A stretch of 64,000 bases of DNA from Oreohelix idahoensis (GCA_024509875.1 JAMPIV010011329.1:379501-443500), one strand, 5' to 3'; counted from the first letter of the stretch, positions 36,936-48,430 are shown. Notes: generated by a model from the letters alone, not told the origin. Numbers and translations: made by a program.

Positions 36936-37014
36936 AAATACAACATGTAAAACTCCTACTTTCATTTATGTAATGATGTAAAACCTTTCTTATACATTTG
37001 ATGTATTCTTTCAG

Positions 37015-37503
37015 CCAGGTACTTCTCACAGACTCATGCCACAAAGACACCATGAGACTCCACTTCCGCAGACTGGTGATATCTCTCTTCATATTGGTTG
37101 TCAGCATTATCCTTGTTCTAGCTGTCTACTCTTATGGAAGTAGCAACAACCAGCGGAAGTCAGTTAAAGGCTTACGAGGAATGTTTGATCTCAACCGCAT
37201 AGAGATATCAGTGCCAACATGGAAACCTGGTGCCATATTCTGGGATGGAAACAGCGGCATTAGAAAGTTGCCAAAAGACTTGAAAAGCATAAAACAGAAC
37301 TCTGTGCTGCGCTTTGGTTTTATGCAGTCTGAGTTTGGTGATAGAAGTTTTGTGCTACAGAATAATGTGACATTTGGTGGCCAGGTGGGGCAAAGCATGG
37401 ACAAGGAGCTACTAATGGCTGAATTTGTGAAGTATAATTTAAACATTCACCAGAGTGATCGAATTCCCTTGAATAGAGATGTTCCTGACTCCAGGCCTCA
37501 TGG
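37015..37503 (+). CDS. Polypeptide GalNAc-transferase, first coding exon (CDS from 37052)
   Basis: Start codon at 37052 gives MRLHFRRLVISLFILVV and on to a ~20-residue membrane anchor (about residues 8-28), the type II Golgi anchor of this family. A stem follows, then conserved luminal wording: VPTWKPGAIFWDGNSG, NVTFGGQVGQSMD, DRIPLNRDVPDSRPHG. The exon follows an acceptor, ATTCTTTCAG, at 37005-37014, so an upstream 5' UTR exon must exist. It ends at 37503 before GTATGT in phase 2. The open frame allows an upstream Met at 36998, but that lies before the acceptor. GALNT enzymes transfer GalNAc from UDP-GalNAc to Ser/Thr in the Golgi. The exact paralogue is not resolved. Confidence 0.88.
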
Positions 37504-37639
37504 GTATGTTTCCTGTATGTATTTCATCATCATATTCATCATCCATGTCATCCTTCTCTTACAGCAGACATTAAAAGGAGATTCAAACATGTTCCAAACT
37601 ATGCACTAGTTGTTAAGAACAAGAGATAACTGAAGTAGA

Positions 37640-38310
37640 ATGTGGTTGTGAAATTAAATTGTTTACCTTGGGTAGTTTTGTGTGTACATTAATAACAACG
37701 GATGGAAGATGCATCTCAGAAGTGAAGAGCAGCATAGCTCAGGCAAAAACAGCATTCTATAAAATGAAGAGTATTTTGTGCGACAATTCTTTATCAATGG
37801 AAGTAAGAAAGAGAGTTCTTCAGTCTTATATAGAACCAATCCTGACATATGGAAGTGAGTCATGGACAGTTAGTCAACAAATAGGGAAGGCACTAGAGGC
37901 CACAGAAATGTGGTTTTACAGAAGAATGTTAAAAATACCATGGACTGCCAAAAAAAGTAATGAGGATGTCCTGAGAGAGGCCAATGCACAAAGGAAACTT
38001 ATTTCACAAGTTAGAAATAGCAATCCACTTTTTTGGGCATGTTATGAGAAGAGGAAAGCTAGAATATATCGTAACAACAAGTAAGATTGAAGGAAAAAGA
38101 TATAGGGGAAGACAACGAGAGCAAATACTGGACTGTTTGACATCGTGGCATGTAAAGAAGTCAACAGCAGAATTGATAAATTGTACTGGAGACAGGAAGT
38201 TGTGGCGAGACATGATCTCCTATGCCACTAGGCATGGTACTTGAAGAGGACGTTTTGTGGGGAGGGGGAGGAGTTAAGAGAGAGGATAGAATAGAACCAC
38301 TACTCCCTGA
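37640..38310 (+). pseudogene. LINE (family 5) 5'-truncated 3' end
   Basis: Starts in the reverse transcriptase C-terminal region (ITTDGRCISEVKSSIAQAK) and runs VLQSYIEPILTYGSESWTVS, EMWFYRRMLKIPWTAKKSN. After a frameshift near 38000 it reads FFGHVMRRGKLEYIV and GKRYRGRQREQILD. This is a different family from 1-3. It lies 137 bp after the exon 1 donor, in the sense direction of the host gene. Confidence 0.85.
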
Positions 38311-39019
38311 GGCATGTCATAAGAGGAAACTAATATAAGATTGTGCATGAGGCTGGAAACCATAATAGATAAGACAGCTTGAAACAGGAATCCACACTGC
38401 AGCCTAGTACCTTTTAGGAATCATGCACCAGAGTGGTACACATGCTTATGCATTGGTGGTTTATGTAACACTGTAGTGATTCTTTGCTCTCCCTTAAGAA
38501 AGAAAAGAAAACCCAGAAATTGTCAGATATCCATTCTACAAGTCTGTATCATTTTATCTGAAATCTTCGGAGACTGCTGTGTTTTGGAAAGCAGATTTTT
38601 TCAGTTTCCAGATTTTGCCCAAATTGTGTTTAAAAAGTCACCCAAAAAAGCTCAGAGTTGCAGAAATGTTTAAAAAATTCACCGAAAGTGTGTACAAAAT
38701 TTGCACAGTCATCCAACAGTAGGCCAAAGAAACTTGATGTTTAGAATAATTGGGTTTTCACGTTTCAGAGAAAAGGATACGAACGTGTGTGATACAGTAG
38801 GTAAAGGTAGTCACATAGCAGATACTCTTTTAGGGGAGTGAAGTGTTAGAGATATCATCTATGCTGGGACTCAGTTTTGTTTTAGATGGGTGACAAATTC
38901 CCTTCCTCACTGCATTTGCTTTTCCTAACTCAAGAACAGTCAGGTACCTATTTCTACAGCTGAGTGGACTGGTGTGTGACACTACCTGGTTTCTCATGCG
39001 CCCATATTGTATCATCATC

Positions 39020-39180
39020 ATCATTTCCATTTTTGCTTCTTATGGAACATAGAACCACCACTACTGCTGGTTCACTTGCCGGAAGCCTACACCAGAGCAT
39101 TCATGAGCTTGTGCAGCAATGGCATCTGTAGCAATGTGTTTTACTTGATGAGGTTGCTCTAGTCCCTTGCTTCACCCAGT
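39020..39180 (+). repeat. Dispersed repeat R1
   Basis: CATCATCATTTCC, then CACTTGCCGGAAGCCTACAC, GAGCTTGTGCAGCAATGG and GTGTTTTACTTGATGAGGTT, in the R1 order. Confidence 0.65.
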
Positions 39181-39194
39181 ATATTGTCATCATC

Positions 39195-39345
39195 ATAATT
39201 TTTCTTGTTGCTGTTAGTGGAGCATGGAACTACTACAGCAGATATCTCCCTTGAAAGAAGCATGCCCAAAGCATTCACATGCTCTTGCAGTGATAGTTTC
39301 TTTATCAACTTATTGTTATGGTTGACCAGAATTGACATCACTGCA
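39195..39345 (+). repeat. Dispersed repeat R1, second adjacent copy
   Basis: TCATCATAATTTTTC, GGAGCATGGAACTACTAC, AAGCATTCACATGCTCTTGC: again the R1 order, same strand, directly after the previous copy. Confidence 0.6.
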
Positions 39346-39559
39346 CTCTAGGCAAACCCATAAGTGCTCAGTCTCCCCCAGTGAAAGTCAAAGGGTATGA
39401 ATGCTAATTGTTTCTGTTGCATGCTGGTTGTATACATGGCAGATGCATCCTCTCATACGTCCATCCCTGCTAGTCTATTTGATGCCAAATTCCAACAGTC
39501 TTTGCCTCGATGATTCATTGATTGCAGTGTCATTCTGTAATAGACAATCATTGATTGTC

Positions 39560-39640
39560 CTCAGTAGCAATTTGTTTTACATAATAAGGTTGCCAGCCGC
39601 ATGCTCAGTCACATATTAGTCACTGGTGGGACGCTCCCTC
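39560..39640 (+). repeat. Dispersed repeat R1, 3' portion
   Basis: TAGCAATTTGTTTTACATAA, GGTTGCCAGCCGCATGC, then ATATTAGTCAC match the second half of R1. Confidence 0.6.
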
Positions 39641-40139
39641 CACATTTTTGGTTCTATTTATAGTTATTTTAGGTAAATAGCTCCCCATATCCACACTTGA
39701 AATCTATATCCATTATGTTAGTTTGTACTTAATTGCTCGTTCTGTTGTTATATATTACTGCTCGTTGCTCTATTACGTCTAGGGTGAAATCTCCTAACAA
39801 TTATGTGCGTTCTCATGAAATCCAACAACATAAATACAGGCTCTGTAACTGGCCCAACCAATGACAAGGAATTAAGGCTGTTTCCCTTCGTAAACAAACT
39901 CATTTTTCTGTAATACACATATTTGATTCCATTGTAGCATACATATTGGTTTGCATATATCGATCCATATTTTCCATTAATCATCATGACAGGATTAACC
40001 CTGTTTCAAGAGTATCCATTTATTATGTCATCCACATACTTTAAGAAAGGGAACACTTCGTAATGGGTTCCCATTGGAACGCAAGTTGAGACACAGCCAA
40101 AAAACAGCAGCCACACTGTTCAAGTTTTTTCATAAACAC

Positions 40140-40360
40140 CTTTTAACTACACAAAACATTCATAGGTCATTTCTCTGGTGCACCTCACTTTCAATATTGC
40201 CAATAGTGCCGCATTTATCAGCACTGACTCCAACTCAATAAATCTAACATGTGGTGTGCATGGGCAGACGTCACCTTGTACGATAAGCGGGAGGGAGCGG
40301 TAGTTCTGATATTTCTTTGTCTCAGGAGATCCCCGGGATTTATACAGGGCACCCATTATA
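40140..40360 (+). repeat. R1-related tail
   Basis: Ends with GTCACCTTGTACGATAAGCG and TTTCTTTGTCTCAGGAGATC, the same order as the tail of the R1 copy at 40540-40790. The front part does not match R1. Confidence 0.45.
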
Positions 40361-40539
40361 TAGCATTGAATAAATGCTGAGGAAGAACTCTGCAGTAAAG
40401 AAGTAACAACACTTAGTTATACGGTAAAGCCTAGTTTAATGCTCAGGATACCTTTCTAGAGCATGAAGCATAAAACCAAACAATGCTCTAAGGGGTCATT
40501 ATAACATAGCATCAATGAAGATGTACTTGAGATGTACAC

Positions 40540-40790
40540 AATCATCATTTTCTTTGTGCTCTTTACAAAGCTGGTGCCCTTGTAGGAAGCCTACATCAAG
40601 CACTCACATGCCCTTGTAGCAATGGTTTTTTTCAGCAGTGGTTTCTAAACAACTTGTTTTACATGATGAAGTTGCCAGCCACATTAACAACATCGTATTA
40701 GTCACCTTGTATGATCCTTGTGTGAGGGTACAGTATCCCTATTCTTTCTTTGTCTCTTCAAAGACCCCGGGAACTGCATGGGGTGATATA
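40540..40790 (+). repeat. Dispersed repeat R1, long copy
   Basis: Most complete copy: CATCATTTTCTTTGTGCTC, CCTTGTAGGAAGCCTACATC, AAGCACTCACATGCCCTTGT, TTGTTTTACATGATGAAGTT, TATTAGTCACCTTGTATG, TTTGTCTCTTCAAAGACCCC. About 250 bp. Class unknown: it has no polymerase III boxes, no inverted ends and no coding sequence. Confidence 0.7.
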
Positions 40791-41389
40791 TAGAGTAGTG
40801 TATATTATAAGGTGTAAGAAGAGTATGGATATTAATAGACAGTCTAATATAGTTACGTACCATTAAAAATTAGTGTGCTGTGCATAGTGTTGAACATGTA
40901 ATAGGTGATAGAAATCTGAAGACTGACAATTGTAATAGAATGTGAGTGGTTGCCTTAACAGTCAGCGAGAAGCAGTGAGTGATCAGGAGACTGCAGATGT
41001 GTGTTGTATGGCATGGCTGTGCTGTAGCCAGTCTATCTCTCAATCAGTGAAATTATTATAAAAGAGAGTGCTTTTTAACAGCTGACTTGCTGTAATTTCC
41101 AGCTACGCTTGAACTAACAGAGGAAACGGCTGATTGGATGCGAGCATACCTGTGATACGCTCCGACTAGCTGTGTGCATGAATGCAATATTTCATTTTAT
41201 AAAAAGGCCTTCAAAATTGAAAAGCACTAGAGCAAAGCAGCGCATTGCTGGGAAGCCTAAGCTGGGTATCACAGTACCACAAAAATAATAGACACAGTTT
41301 ATCCTCATTAAAGCTCATCAGAACCTCTGATGCTGAAACAGAACCATAAGGTGGTAAGAATATAACATTTTTAGACTTTTGATATTAGC

Positions 41390-41640
41390 AAAAGAGAGGT
41401 TGGTAAGAAGACGAAGATGGCTGTATACCGCTCCACCTATGTCCCAGTCTTGACGTATCGATGGGAGTGGATCCAGACCTCCAGGACGACCCAAAGGCCG
41501 CTGGGAGGACAACATTAGACAATCTTTGAAGGACCGATGACTAGAATGGAATCAAGCCAGGAGGAAGACAGCCGATAGAATAGTATGGTGCTCGCTCTTA
41601 CAAACCTCTACACCTCATGGTAGAAGAGGAATGACTAAGT
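41390..41640 (+). repeat. LINE 3' end fragment (family 6)
   Basis: Reads as the C-terminal tail region of a LINE (GGACGACCCAAAGGCCGCTG, ATGGAATCAAGCCAGGAGG) and ends in AAGTAGTAGTAG. The same 3' end occurs inverted at 55565-55850. Confidence 0.65.
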
Positions 41641-41767
41641 AGTAGTAGACTTTTGATATTTTGAAGCATTTTGTCCAGAATAATGTAGTTCATGAATACT
41701 GGATATTTGTTAAATTTTGATGACACATTCCTTTATCAACCAGTTAATTTGTGTCATTCTATCTCAG

Positions 41768-41934
41768 ATGTGACTCCATAGTTTATCCGGAAAAGTTGCC
41801 AACAACCAGTGTGGTGATCCCCTTCCACAATGAATGGCCATCAGTCATAATTCGCACTGTGTACAGTCTCATCAATCGCACCCCAAAGCATTTGCTCAAG
41901 GAGGTCATTCTTGTAGATGATGCTAGTGATATCT
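41768..41934 (+). CDS. Polypeptide GalNAc-transferase, exon 2
   Basis: Follows acceptor TCTATCTCAG and ends before GTAAGT. Joined to exon 1 it reads [19 protein letters not shown], restoring the family's conserved Cys. [20 protein letters not shown] and [13 protein letters not shown] follow: the start of the GT-A glycosyltransferase fold and the nucleotide-sugar binding region. Length 167 nt; phases match exon 1 and exon 3. The last ~24 bases of the exon are echoed by the repeats in the following intron. Confidence 0.93.
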
Positions 41935-42210
41935 GTAAGTGTTAATATGAGAAACCTAATAACGCTGTGTTCCCACAAAATTCTTTCATTGTTTCTGCCA
42001 GTTAATCTTCTAGATGATACTAGCAATATCATTGTTAATTTAAGAAATCAAATAACATTGTTTTTCCACTAAAATCTATCACTGTTCGCACAAAGTATTC
42101 TCCTGCATGCTATTAGTGATAATTGTTAATTTAAGTAACCAAATAACGTTGTGTTCCCACTAAAATCTGCCATTGTTCCTGCCAAATATTCCTCCACATG
42201 ATAATAGTCA
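41907..42210 (+). repeat. ~93-bp tandem repeat starting at the exon 2 end
   Basis: Unit 0 overlaps the last 28 bases of exon 2 (TAGATGATGCTAGTGATATC). Units at about 42004, 42099 and 42188 repeat this as TAGATGATACTAGCAATATC, GCATGCTATTAGTGATAA and ACATGATAATAGTCATCATC. Each is followed by GTTAATTT.AG, AAATAAC.TTGT, ACTAAAATCT and ATTGTT at matching spacing. In the intronic units the TGTA that creates the GTAAGT donor is absent. The block ends where an R1 copy begins. Confidence 0.85.
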
Positions 42211-44030
42211 TCATCATTGTTGCTTTCCTTTGCGCTGCTTACAGATCTTAAAGCCACCCCTGTTACTGGTCCCCTTGTAGGAAGCCTGCACCAAGATCTT
42301 AAAGCCACCCCTGTAGCTGGTCCCCTTGTAGGAAGCCTGCACCAAGATCTTAAAGCCACCCCTGTAACTGGTCCCCTTGTAGGAAGCCTGCACCAAGATC
42401 TCAAAGCCACCCCTGTAGCTGGTCCCCTTGTAGGAAGCCTGCACCAAGATCTTAAACCCACCCCTGTAGCTGGTCCCCTTGTAGGAAGCCTGCACCAAGA
42501 TCTTAAAGCCAAGATCTTGTAGGAAACCAAGATCTTAAAGCCACCCCTGTAGCTGGTCCCCTTGTAGGAAGCCTCACCCCCTTGTAAAGCACCCCCTGTA
42601 GATGGTCCCCTTGTAGGAAGCCTGCACCAAGATCTTAAAGCCACCCCTGTTACTGGTCCCCTTGTAGGAAGCCTGCACCAAGATCTTAAAGCCACCCCTG
42701 TAGCTGGTCCCCTTGTAGGAAGCCTGCACCAAGATCTTAAAGCCACCCCTGTAGGAAGCCTGCACCAAGATCTTAAAGCCACCCCTGTTACTTGTCCCCT
42801 TGTAGGAAGCCTGCACCAAGATCTTAAAGCCACCCCTGTAGTTGTTCCCCTTGTAGGAAGCCTGCACCAAGATCTTAAAGCCACCCCTGTAGTTGTTCCC
42901 CTTGTAGGAACCCCCTGGTCCCCTTGTAGGAAGCCTGCACCAAGATCTTAAAGCCACCCCACCCTGTAGGAAAAGATCTTAAATCCCACCCCTGGCCACC
43001 CCTGTAACTGGTCCCCTTGTAGGAAGCCTGCACCAAGATCTTAAAGCCACCCCTGTAACTGGTCCCCTTGTAGGAAGCCTGCACCAAGATCTTAAAGCCA
43101 CCCCTGTAACTGGTCCCCTTGTAGGAAGCCTGCACCAAGATCTTAAAGCCACCCCACCCCCTGGTCCCCTGTTGTAGGAAGCCTGCACCAAGATCTTAAA
43201 TCCACCCCTGTAGAGGAAGCCTGCACCAAGATCTTAAAGCCACCCCTGTAACTGGTCCCCTTGTAGGAAGCCTGCACCAAGATCTTAAAGCCACCCCTGT
43301 AACTGGTCCCCTTGTAGGAAGCCTGCACCAAGATCTTAAAGCCACCCCTGTAACTGGTCCCCTTGTAGGAAGCCTGCCACCCCTGTAACTGGTATCCTTG
43401 TAGGAAGCCTGCACCAAGATCTTAAAGCCACCCCTGTAGCTGGTCCCCTTGTAGGAAGCCTGCACCAAGATCTTAAAGCCACCCCTGTAACTGGTCCCCT
43501 TGTAGGAAGCCTGCACCAAGATCTTAAAGCCACCCCTGTAACTGGTCCCCTTGTAGGAAGCCTGCACCAAGATCTTAAAGCCACCCCTGTAACTGGTCCC
43601 CTTGTAGGAAGCCTGCACCAAGATCTTAAAGCCACCCCTGTAACTGGTCCCCTTGTAGGAAGCCTGCACCAAGATCTTAAAGCCAATTGTAGGAAGCCTA
43701 CACCAAGATCTTAAAGCCACCCCTGTAACTGGTCCCATTGTAGGAAGCCTGCACCAAGATCTTAAAGCCACCCCTGTAACTGGTCCCATTGTAGGAAGCT
43801 TCACCAAGAATTTGTTTTAACATAATGGGGTTTCCAGCCCCATGCACAACCTTCTATTAGTACACTTGATACCACTTAAAAAGCCACCCCTGTTAACAAG
43901 GTGTTAGAACTGCACCAAGATCTTAAAGCCACCCCTGTAACTGGTCCCATTGTAGGAAGCTTCACCAAGAATTTGTTTTAACATAATGGGGTTTCCAGCC
44001 CCATGCACAACCTTCTATTAGTCACCTGTT
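42205..44030 (+). repeat. R1 copy expanded by a 51-bp minisatellite
   Basis: Starts like R1 (CATCATCATTGTTGCTTTCC) and ends like R1 (TTTGTTTTAACATAATGGGG, CTTCTATTAGTCACC). Between these, 42240-43800, about 30 copies of a 51-bp unit containing TTGTAGGAAGCCTGCACC, AAGATCTTAAAG and CCACCCCTGTAACTGG run head to tail. Some copies are shortened or slightly rearranged. The R1 3' part is present twice (43800-43860 and 43960-44030). 51 is divisible by 3, so long open frames arise in all phases; they are not genes. Confidence 0.9.
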
Positions 44031-44035
44031 ACGGA

Positions 44036-44280
44036 ACACTTGTGTTCTCATTAAAATCTATTATTGTTCTCGTCAGTTATTCTTCCACTTGATACCAATA
44101 ATATCAGTGTTAAATATGAGAAAGCAAATAACACTGTTCTTCCATGAAAATCTGTCATTGTTCCCACAAAGTATTCTTTTACAGGTTACTAGTGATAACA
44201 GTGTTAATTTGGAAAATCAAATAACACTGTGTTTCCAATAAAATCTGTCATTGTTTCTGCCGATAATTATCCATCTACAT
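44036..44280 (+). repeat. ~93-bp exon-end-like repeats, second block
   Basis: Units carry CTTGATACCAATAATATCAG and GGTTACTAGTGATAACAG, each followed by TGTTAA, AAATAACACTGT and AAAATCTGTCATTGTT. The block ends at the hAT target duplication ATCTACAT (44273-44280). Confidence 0.8.
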
Positions 44281-44664
44281 CAGTGGTGGCCAAGCTAAGG
44301 TTGGCCGAGGGCCAGATTATGGTAAAGGGTAACACCAGAGGGCCAGACCTATAAAATCCTTAAAAAATAACGTTCTGAGATTTAGTTTTACATATATAAT
44401 GAACCACGTACAGAAAGCAACGGCAAACTACTGTACTGCACATCTGCCAAGACATGTATACCAGTCTTCGGACTGAAATTACTGTTAAAAAAAAATATAA
44501 TGAATCTGTTGTTTTAATTTCACAAACAGCTAATAAAAGCTGGGGTTGATTGCCACGTCCTGTAATGGATAAGCAACTAACTTTTTTTGTAATTTGTAAT
44601 ATGACATGCAATTATTTATTTCAAACATACTGTACATTTGTGTGTTATTTCATTGTGAAGAGTG

Positions 44665-45700
44665 TGCCTTATCAAAACTTTTCACCAGTGATTTGAAGTC
44701 TACTTCCATTTGTGACGTAGCAATTCTGAGAACATGGGATAATACAGAGTCAGTTAATCTGTTTCTGGTCTTGGATTTAATAAGCTTCATGGCAGAAAAT
44801 GTTGTCTCACAAAGATATATGCTACCAAATATAGAGCATACTTTTAGGGCCCATTTTCTCAGAAGTGGGTAACGTTCCTTTGGTAGTAATTTCCACAAAT
44901 CAGCTCCAGTTGCTTCTGTTGTGTTGATGAATGAGTCACATTGGAGTTCACATAACTGTAATTGTAGTTCTGCTGGCTGAGACTCCACTGTGCACTTGAA
45001 TGGGTTGTTAAAAAGTTCCATTTGTAGACGAAACATCTCAAAATCTTGAAATCGACGATCAAACTCAGAAATCAGCTGTTCAATGTCATCTGTGTACCTC
45101 CTGAAGTTAACACTATCTTTCTCTGGCAGCTGTTTACAACAAGGAAAATGAAACAGGTCATTCTTTTGCAAAGACAGACTAAATAGGCTCAGTTTCTTTT
45201 TGAAGCCATCAACATAGCCCATCATTTGAAAAATTGTTTGCCTTTTTCCTTGTAACTGCAAATTCAGTACATTCAAATGTTGTGTTATATCTGTGAGAAA
45301 TGCCAAGTGCTGAATGAAATGAATATCTTTGAGTTTATTTTGAAGATCAATTGAACATGGTAAGTTGTCTTGCAGGAAGTCAAATATTTCATACTTCAGT
45401 TCACAAAATCTTATTAAACATTTTCCTCGACTAAGCCATCTCACCTCAGCATGAAGCAGGAGATCACCGTAAACAGAATCCACTTCTTCTAAAAATGCAA
45501 GGAATTTCCTGTGAGTTAGAGAGCTGTGTCCTCCTCTGATCAAATTCATTATTTTCACTACAGTAGCCATAGTGTCATTTAGGTTTATGGATTTTGCACA
45601 AAGTGCCTCTTGGTGAACTATGCAATGTAATGTAGGCACGTATATTTTATTTTGCTTCAAAAGTCCAACAAAACCAGTATTTTTCCCAACTGTTAAGGAC
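44665..45700 (-). pseudogene. hAT transposase, C-terminal half
   Basis: An open frame of more than 340 codons reads VGKNTGFVGLLKQNK, CIVHQEALCAKSINL (the CxxH region), EVRWLSRGKCLIRF and KVCSIFGSIYLCETTFSAMK with SKTRNRLTDSVLSHVLRI, the hAT dimerisation end. It matches GTF2IRD2-like/ZBED transposases. The frame itself is intact. Between 45700 and the LTR at 45824 lies about 120 bp that does not fit the protein (see findings). Confidence 0.87.
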
Positions 45701-45823
45701 AGATTTGGGATGCAGATAAAATAGTGTGGCATGTTACTACACGCTAGCACATTTCCATTTACATGTGAGGAAATGTGTTCGCCTGTAGACAAACTACGGT
45801 TTGCACGAAGCGTTCACCCGTGT

Positions 45824-46476
45824 TCAGCGACGGTCAACTAGTGACGTTTTCTGTCACATGTCGTGGAGTTCAGTGTGTTAATTAACGGGGCTTCCGTCTT
45901 TGTGTTTGCGTCCGAGAGGGATGTAATTTTTCGAGGCTCCGGGATAATGGAGCGTGATTTATAAATATATATTGTGGCATTGTTGATTCTCGGAGGCTGC
46001 CACGTTATGTGCAAGATGGTTCATAAACGTATCTAGAAGTTCATACCATAATTTACTACAAGTAACTTTGAGATATGAGGCAACTAATATTTGGTTTGCA
46101 CTGATTGCTTCTGCCGCATTACTTTGGTTTTCGTGGATTACCGAACCTTTAGTACAACGGCCAGAATTGAGTGGAGATGAGAGGATTGTATTATTATTAT
46201 ATTATTGCCACTTAAAGATGCCTAACGTTTGAACCTTATTGACGGACGAGGGATAATCTACTACGCTTATCCATTGCTATGTACTTTTGATGTGTTGATG
46301 GATACTATTGTGAAGTGACTTTATGTATTAAATGTCAACCATGTTTTCCCGTGGACCTGTTCACCTACCGGCTTTGTTATGTGTACTGACCATAATGTCC
46401 TGAATGAACACCTGCTATCATTCGAGTATACATGCATGATCCTCTAATTTATCCCAACGTAACACCATATAATTTG
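45824..46476 (+). repeat. 5' LTR
   Basis: Begins TCAGCGACGGTCAAC and ends CCATATAATTTG. Compared by eye with 53424-54076 at a constant offset of 7600, only one difference was seen (TTCGAGTATA here, TTCGCGTATA there). A likely primer binding site, TGGTGAGCCAGTATGG, starts at 46475, overlapping the end by 1-2 bases. Confidence 0.92.
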
Positions 46477-47746
46477 GTGAGCCAGTATGGTTTTGGATCG
46501 ATACTTTCATCAGGACATAGTTTTTAAATTCACGTAAGCAAGTATAGCTTCGTACTTTGCAAAAATACAGCTGACATTTAATCTGTATATGCGATCGTCA
46601 CTCCTGTTCAGCGTGTTATTGTGAACACACCGCTTCGTGAACTCAGTCATTATCAACGGGTCCAGTTGGATAACGAACTCTGCCACTGTGCATATCCAAT
46701 GTTCCAGTTTCAATGTCCTATTGTTCGCTGTAACGTTCAAGTTTATTTCGTGTTCCAGTCTACACCACAACGTTTGTACGATTCTTTCAAGTTTCAAGTC
46801 CTACCACGGCGATGTCAATGTTATTTTGTAACAAGTCAACACAAAGTTTCAAGATCTACACAGTTCATGATGTCCATCTGATTCAGACCGTGTACTATTT
46901 ACATTTTATCAGTGCTTCACTTGTATTGAAGGACAGCGTTTTCCAGTGTTGACACCTTTTTCCGGACTTGCATCTGATCGGATCGCATTAAGATAAGTGC
47001 CTGTTAAAACACTCTTGTATCTTTGCCGTGGCGTAAGCCTTTTGGATATCTATGTTATTCGTTTTCTTCGTTTCTATATCTTTGTACAAATCTGTTGTTA
47101 GCGACACATGTCATTGGAAAAATGACCGCGCAGCAGATATTTCTATAGGTTTTGCTTACATTTCTCAAGCAGTGAAATTTCCGGCCTGAGTTTACTCACC
47201 GACGTGGTTCACTGCCTGTTTAGTGTGACCTAATTTGTTAGGTGTGCTGCCCCGTCCTTTTAGTTGTCAGTTCTTGTAGTGTGCTGGTTTTGTTTTTCTT
47301 CTCCTTAGTTGACAACCATTCTGTTCGTGATGCTAATCTAACCTTCTATCACTTGTTTACATTTATATGTACATTGTTACAGGTCCTGTCCTGTATTTTT
47401 TTTAAGCAGTAAGTCTGTTCTATTTGTTGTTTCTCCTTAGTTTCCCATTTGCATTCTTTTTCATTTACTTGCTGCTGTTATTACATTATCTTGGTCACTT
47501 GTACTTGTCTTTTTGTTAAGTTCCATCAATTCTGTTCTTGTGCATTATTTTTTTTTTTTTTCTCTCACCAGTGTTTTGGTTTTTTCATGATACATTCTGA
47601 TATTATTGCTTAGTAATATTAAGAATCTATTTGCATTGATAATATTGCAAAGCACAAAGCTAGTGAATTGGTATAGGCGGACTAATCGAGATACATTTAT
47701 TAAAAAAATTTATAATATTGATAGTAAGATACTGAAGAAGTAAATA
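46477..47746 (+). other. Leader of the LTR retrotransposon
   Basis: 1.27 kb between the primer site and the gag ATG, with no long open frame on the + strand. Includes a poly-T run near 47550. Such long leaders usually hold the packaging signal; nothing specific is seen. Confidence 0.6.
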
Positions 47747-48430
47747 ATGGAGTATCAAGAATTTATTACTATGGGCCAAGAATATGGTTACAAGGCGAAG
47801 GAATTAATGGACTTTGCCAAAGCGGAATTCAATGCCAAAGAAAATCAAGAAGCCCTAGAGAATAAGAGACAAAGAGATGCACGGTATGAAGAGCGAGAGC
47901 TCAGAAAAGCAGAGCTACTTGCAGAAGAGAACAAAAGGATTGCAGAACAGCAACAAGCTGCTGAAGCAGCAAAACTTGCACATGAAGAAAAAATGGCGAC
48001 TTTACGTATTGAAGAACAAAGAGTGCAACATCAGAGTAGACAAAATGACGACTCTGAACGTAGAGGTTCCTCTAGCAACCACGATAGCGGTTTTGTTAAA
48101 TTTCGTTTGCCTGAGTTTAAGCCAGAAATAGACGATATTTCTTCCTTCCTACAACGCTATGAAAATGTTTGTGGAGAAAATAAGCTTGATAGATCACATT
48201 GGTGTACAAGATTGATGGATTTCATGAGTGGTGAATCCTTAACTGCTCTGTGCCAATTGGACGGGCCGAATAGACGCAATTATGATGCTGCTAAAACGTT
48301 ATTATTAAAACTTCATCAGTTAGACGCTGAAGGTTATCGTATGAAGTTCAAACATATGATTCCTGAAACGGGTAACTCGTCTAACATTTAATAGATGGAT
48401 ACAACTTTCCGGCATTGAAGAGAATTATGA
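47747..48430 (+). CDS. Gag-like protein of the LTR element
   Basis: ATG at 47747: MEYQEFITMGQEYGYKAKEL. A charged Glu/Lys/Ala-rich coiled-coil-like region (about residues 20-105) precedes a capsid-like part (FVKFRLPEFKPEIDDISSFL, HWCTRLMDFMSGESL, KTLLLKLHQLDAEGYRMKF). The frame ends at 48391, but the protein clearly continues one frame over from about 48375 (TRLTFNRWIQLSGIEENYEG). The break lies inside the capsid domain, so it is a mutation or a base-calling error rather than a gag-pol frameshift signal. Confidence 0.85.

Larger units (their letters stand above)
37504..41767 (+). other. GALNT intron 1
   Basis: 4264 bp between GTATGT and TATCTCAG. It holds a LINE 3' end (37640-38310), R1 copies (39020-39345, 39560-39640, 40540-40790) and another LINE 3' end (41390-41640). 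Stretches 38320-39020, 39650-40140 and 40800-41380 show nothing I recognise. Confidence 0.85.

Noticed and set aside
36998..37051. Upstream Met giving MMYSFSQVLLTDS before the GALNT start
   Set aside because: It lies before the TTCTTTCAG acceptor, so it is intronic; the Met at 37052 gives a proper membrane anchor.
37132..37446. 104-codon antisense frame over the first GALNT exon
   Set aside because: Shadow of a conserved sense exon.
39748..39987. 79-codon - strand frame
   Set aside because: No motif; length is within chance for AT-rich DNA.
41841..42032. 63-codon - strand frame opposite exon 2
   Set aside because: Shadow of the GALNT exon and its following repeat.
42240..43800. Possible CRISPR-like array
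   Set aside because: Units are contiguous tandem copies with no unique spacers, in animal DNA.
42126..43807. Several open frames of 17-residue repeats on both strands (for example ILVQASYKGTSYRGGFK)
   Set aside because: The DNA unit is 51 bp, a multiple of three, so frames stay open by arithmetic. The array is intronic and its units vary without regard to frame.
46510..46881. Open frames in the leader of the LTR element
   Set aside because: Both strands open over a short stretch, no motif, upstream of gag.
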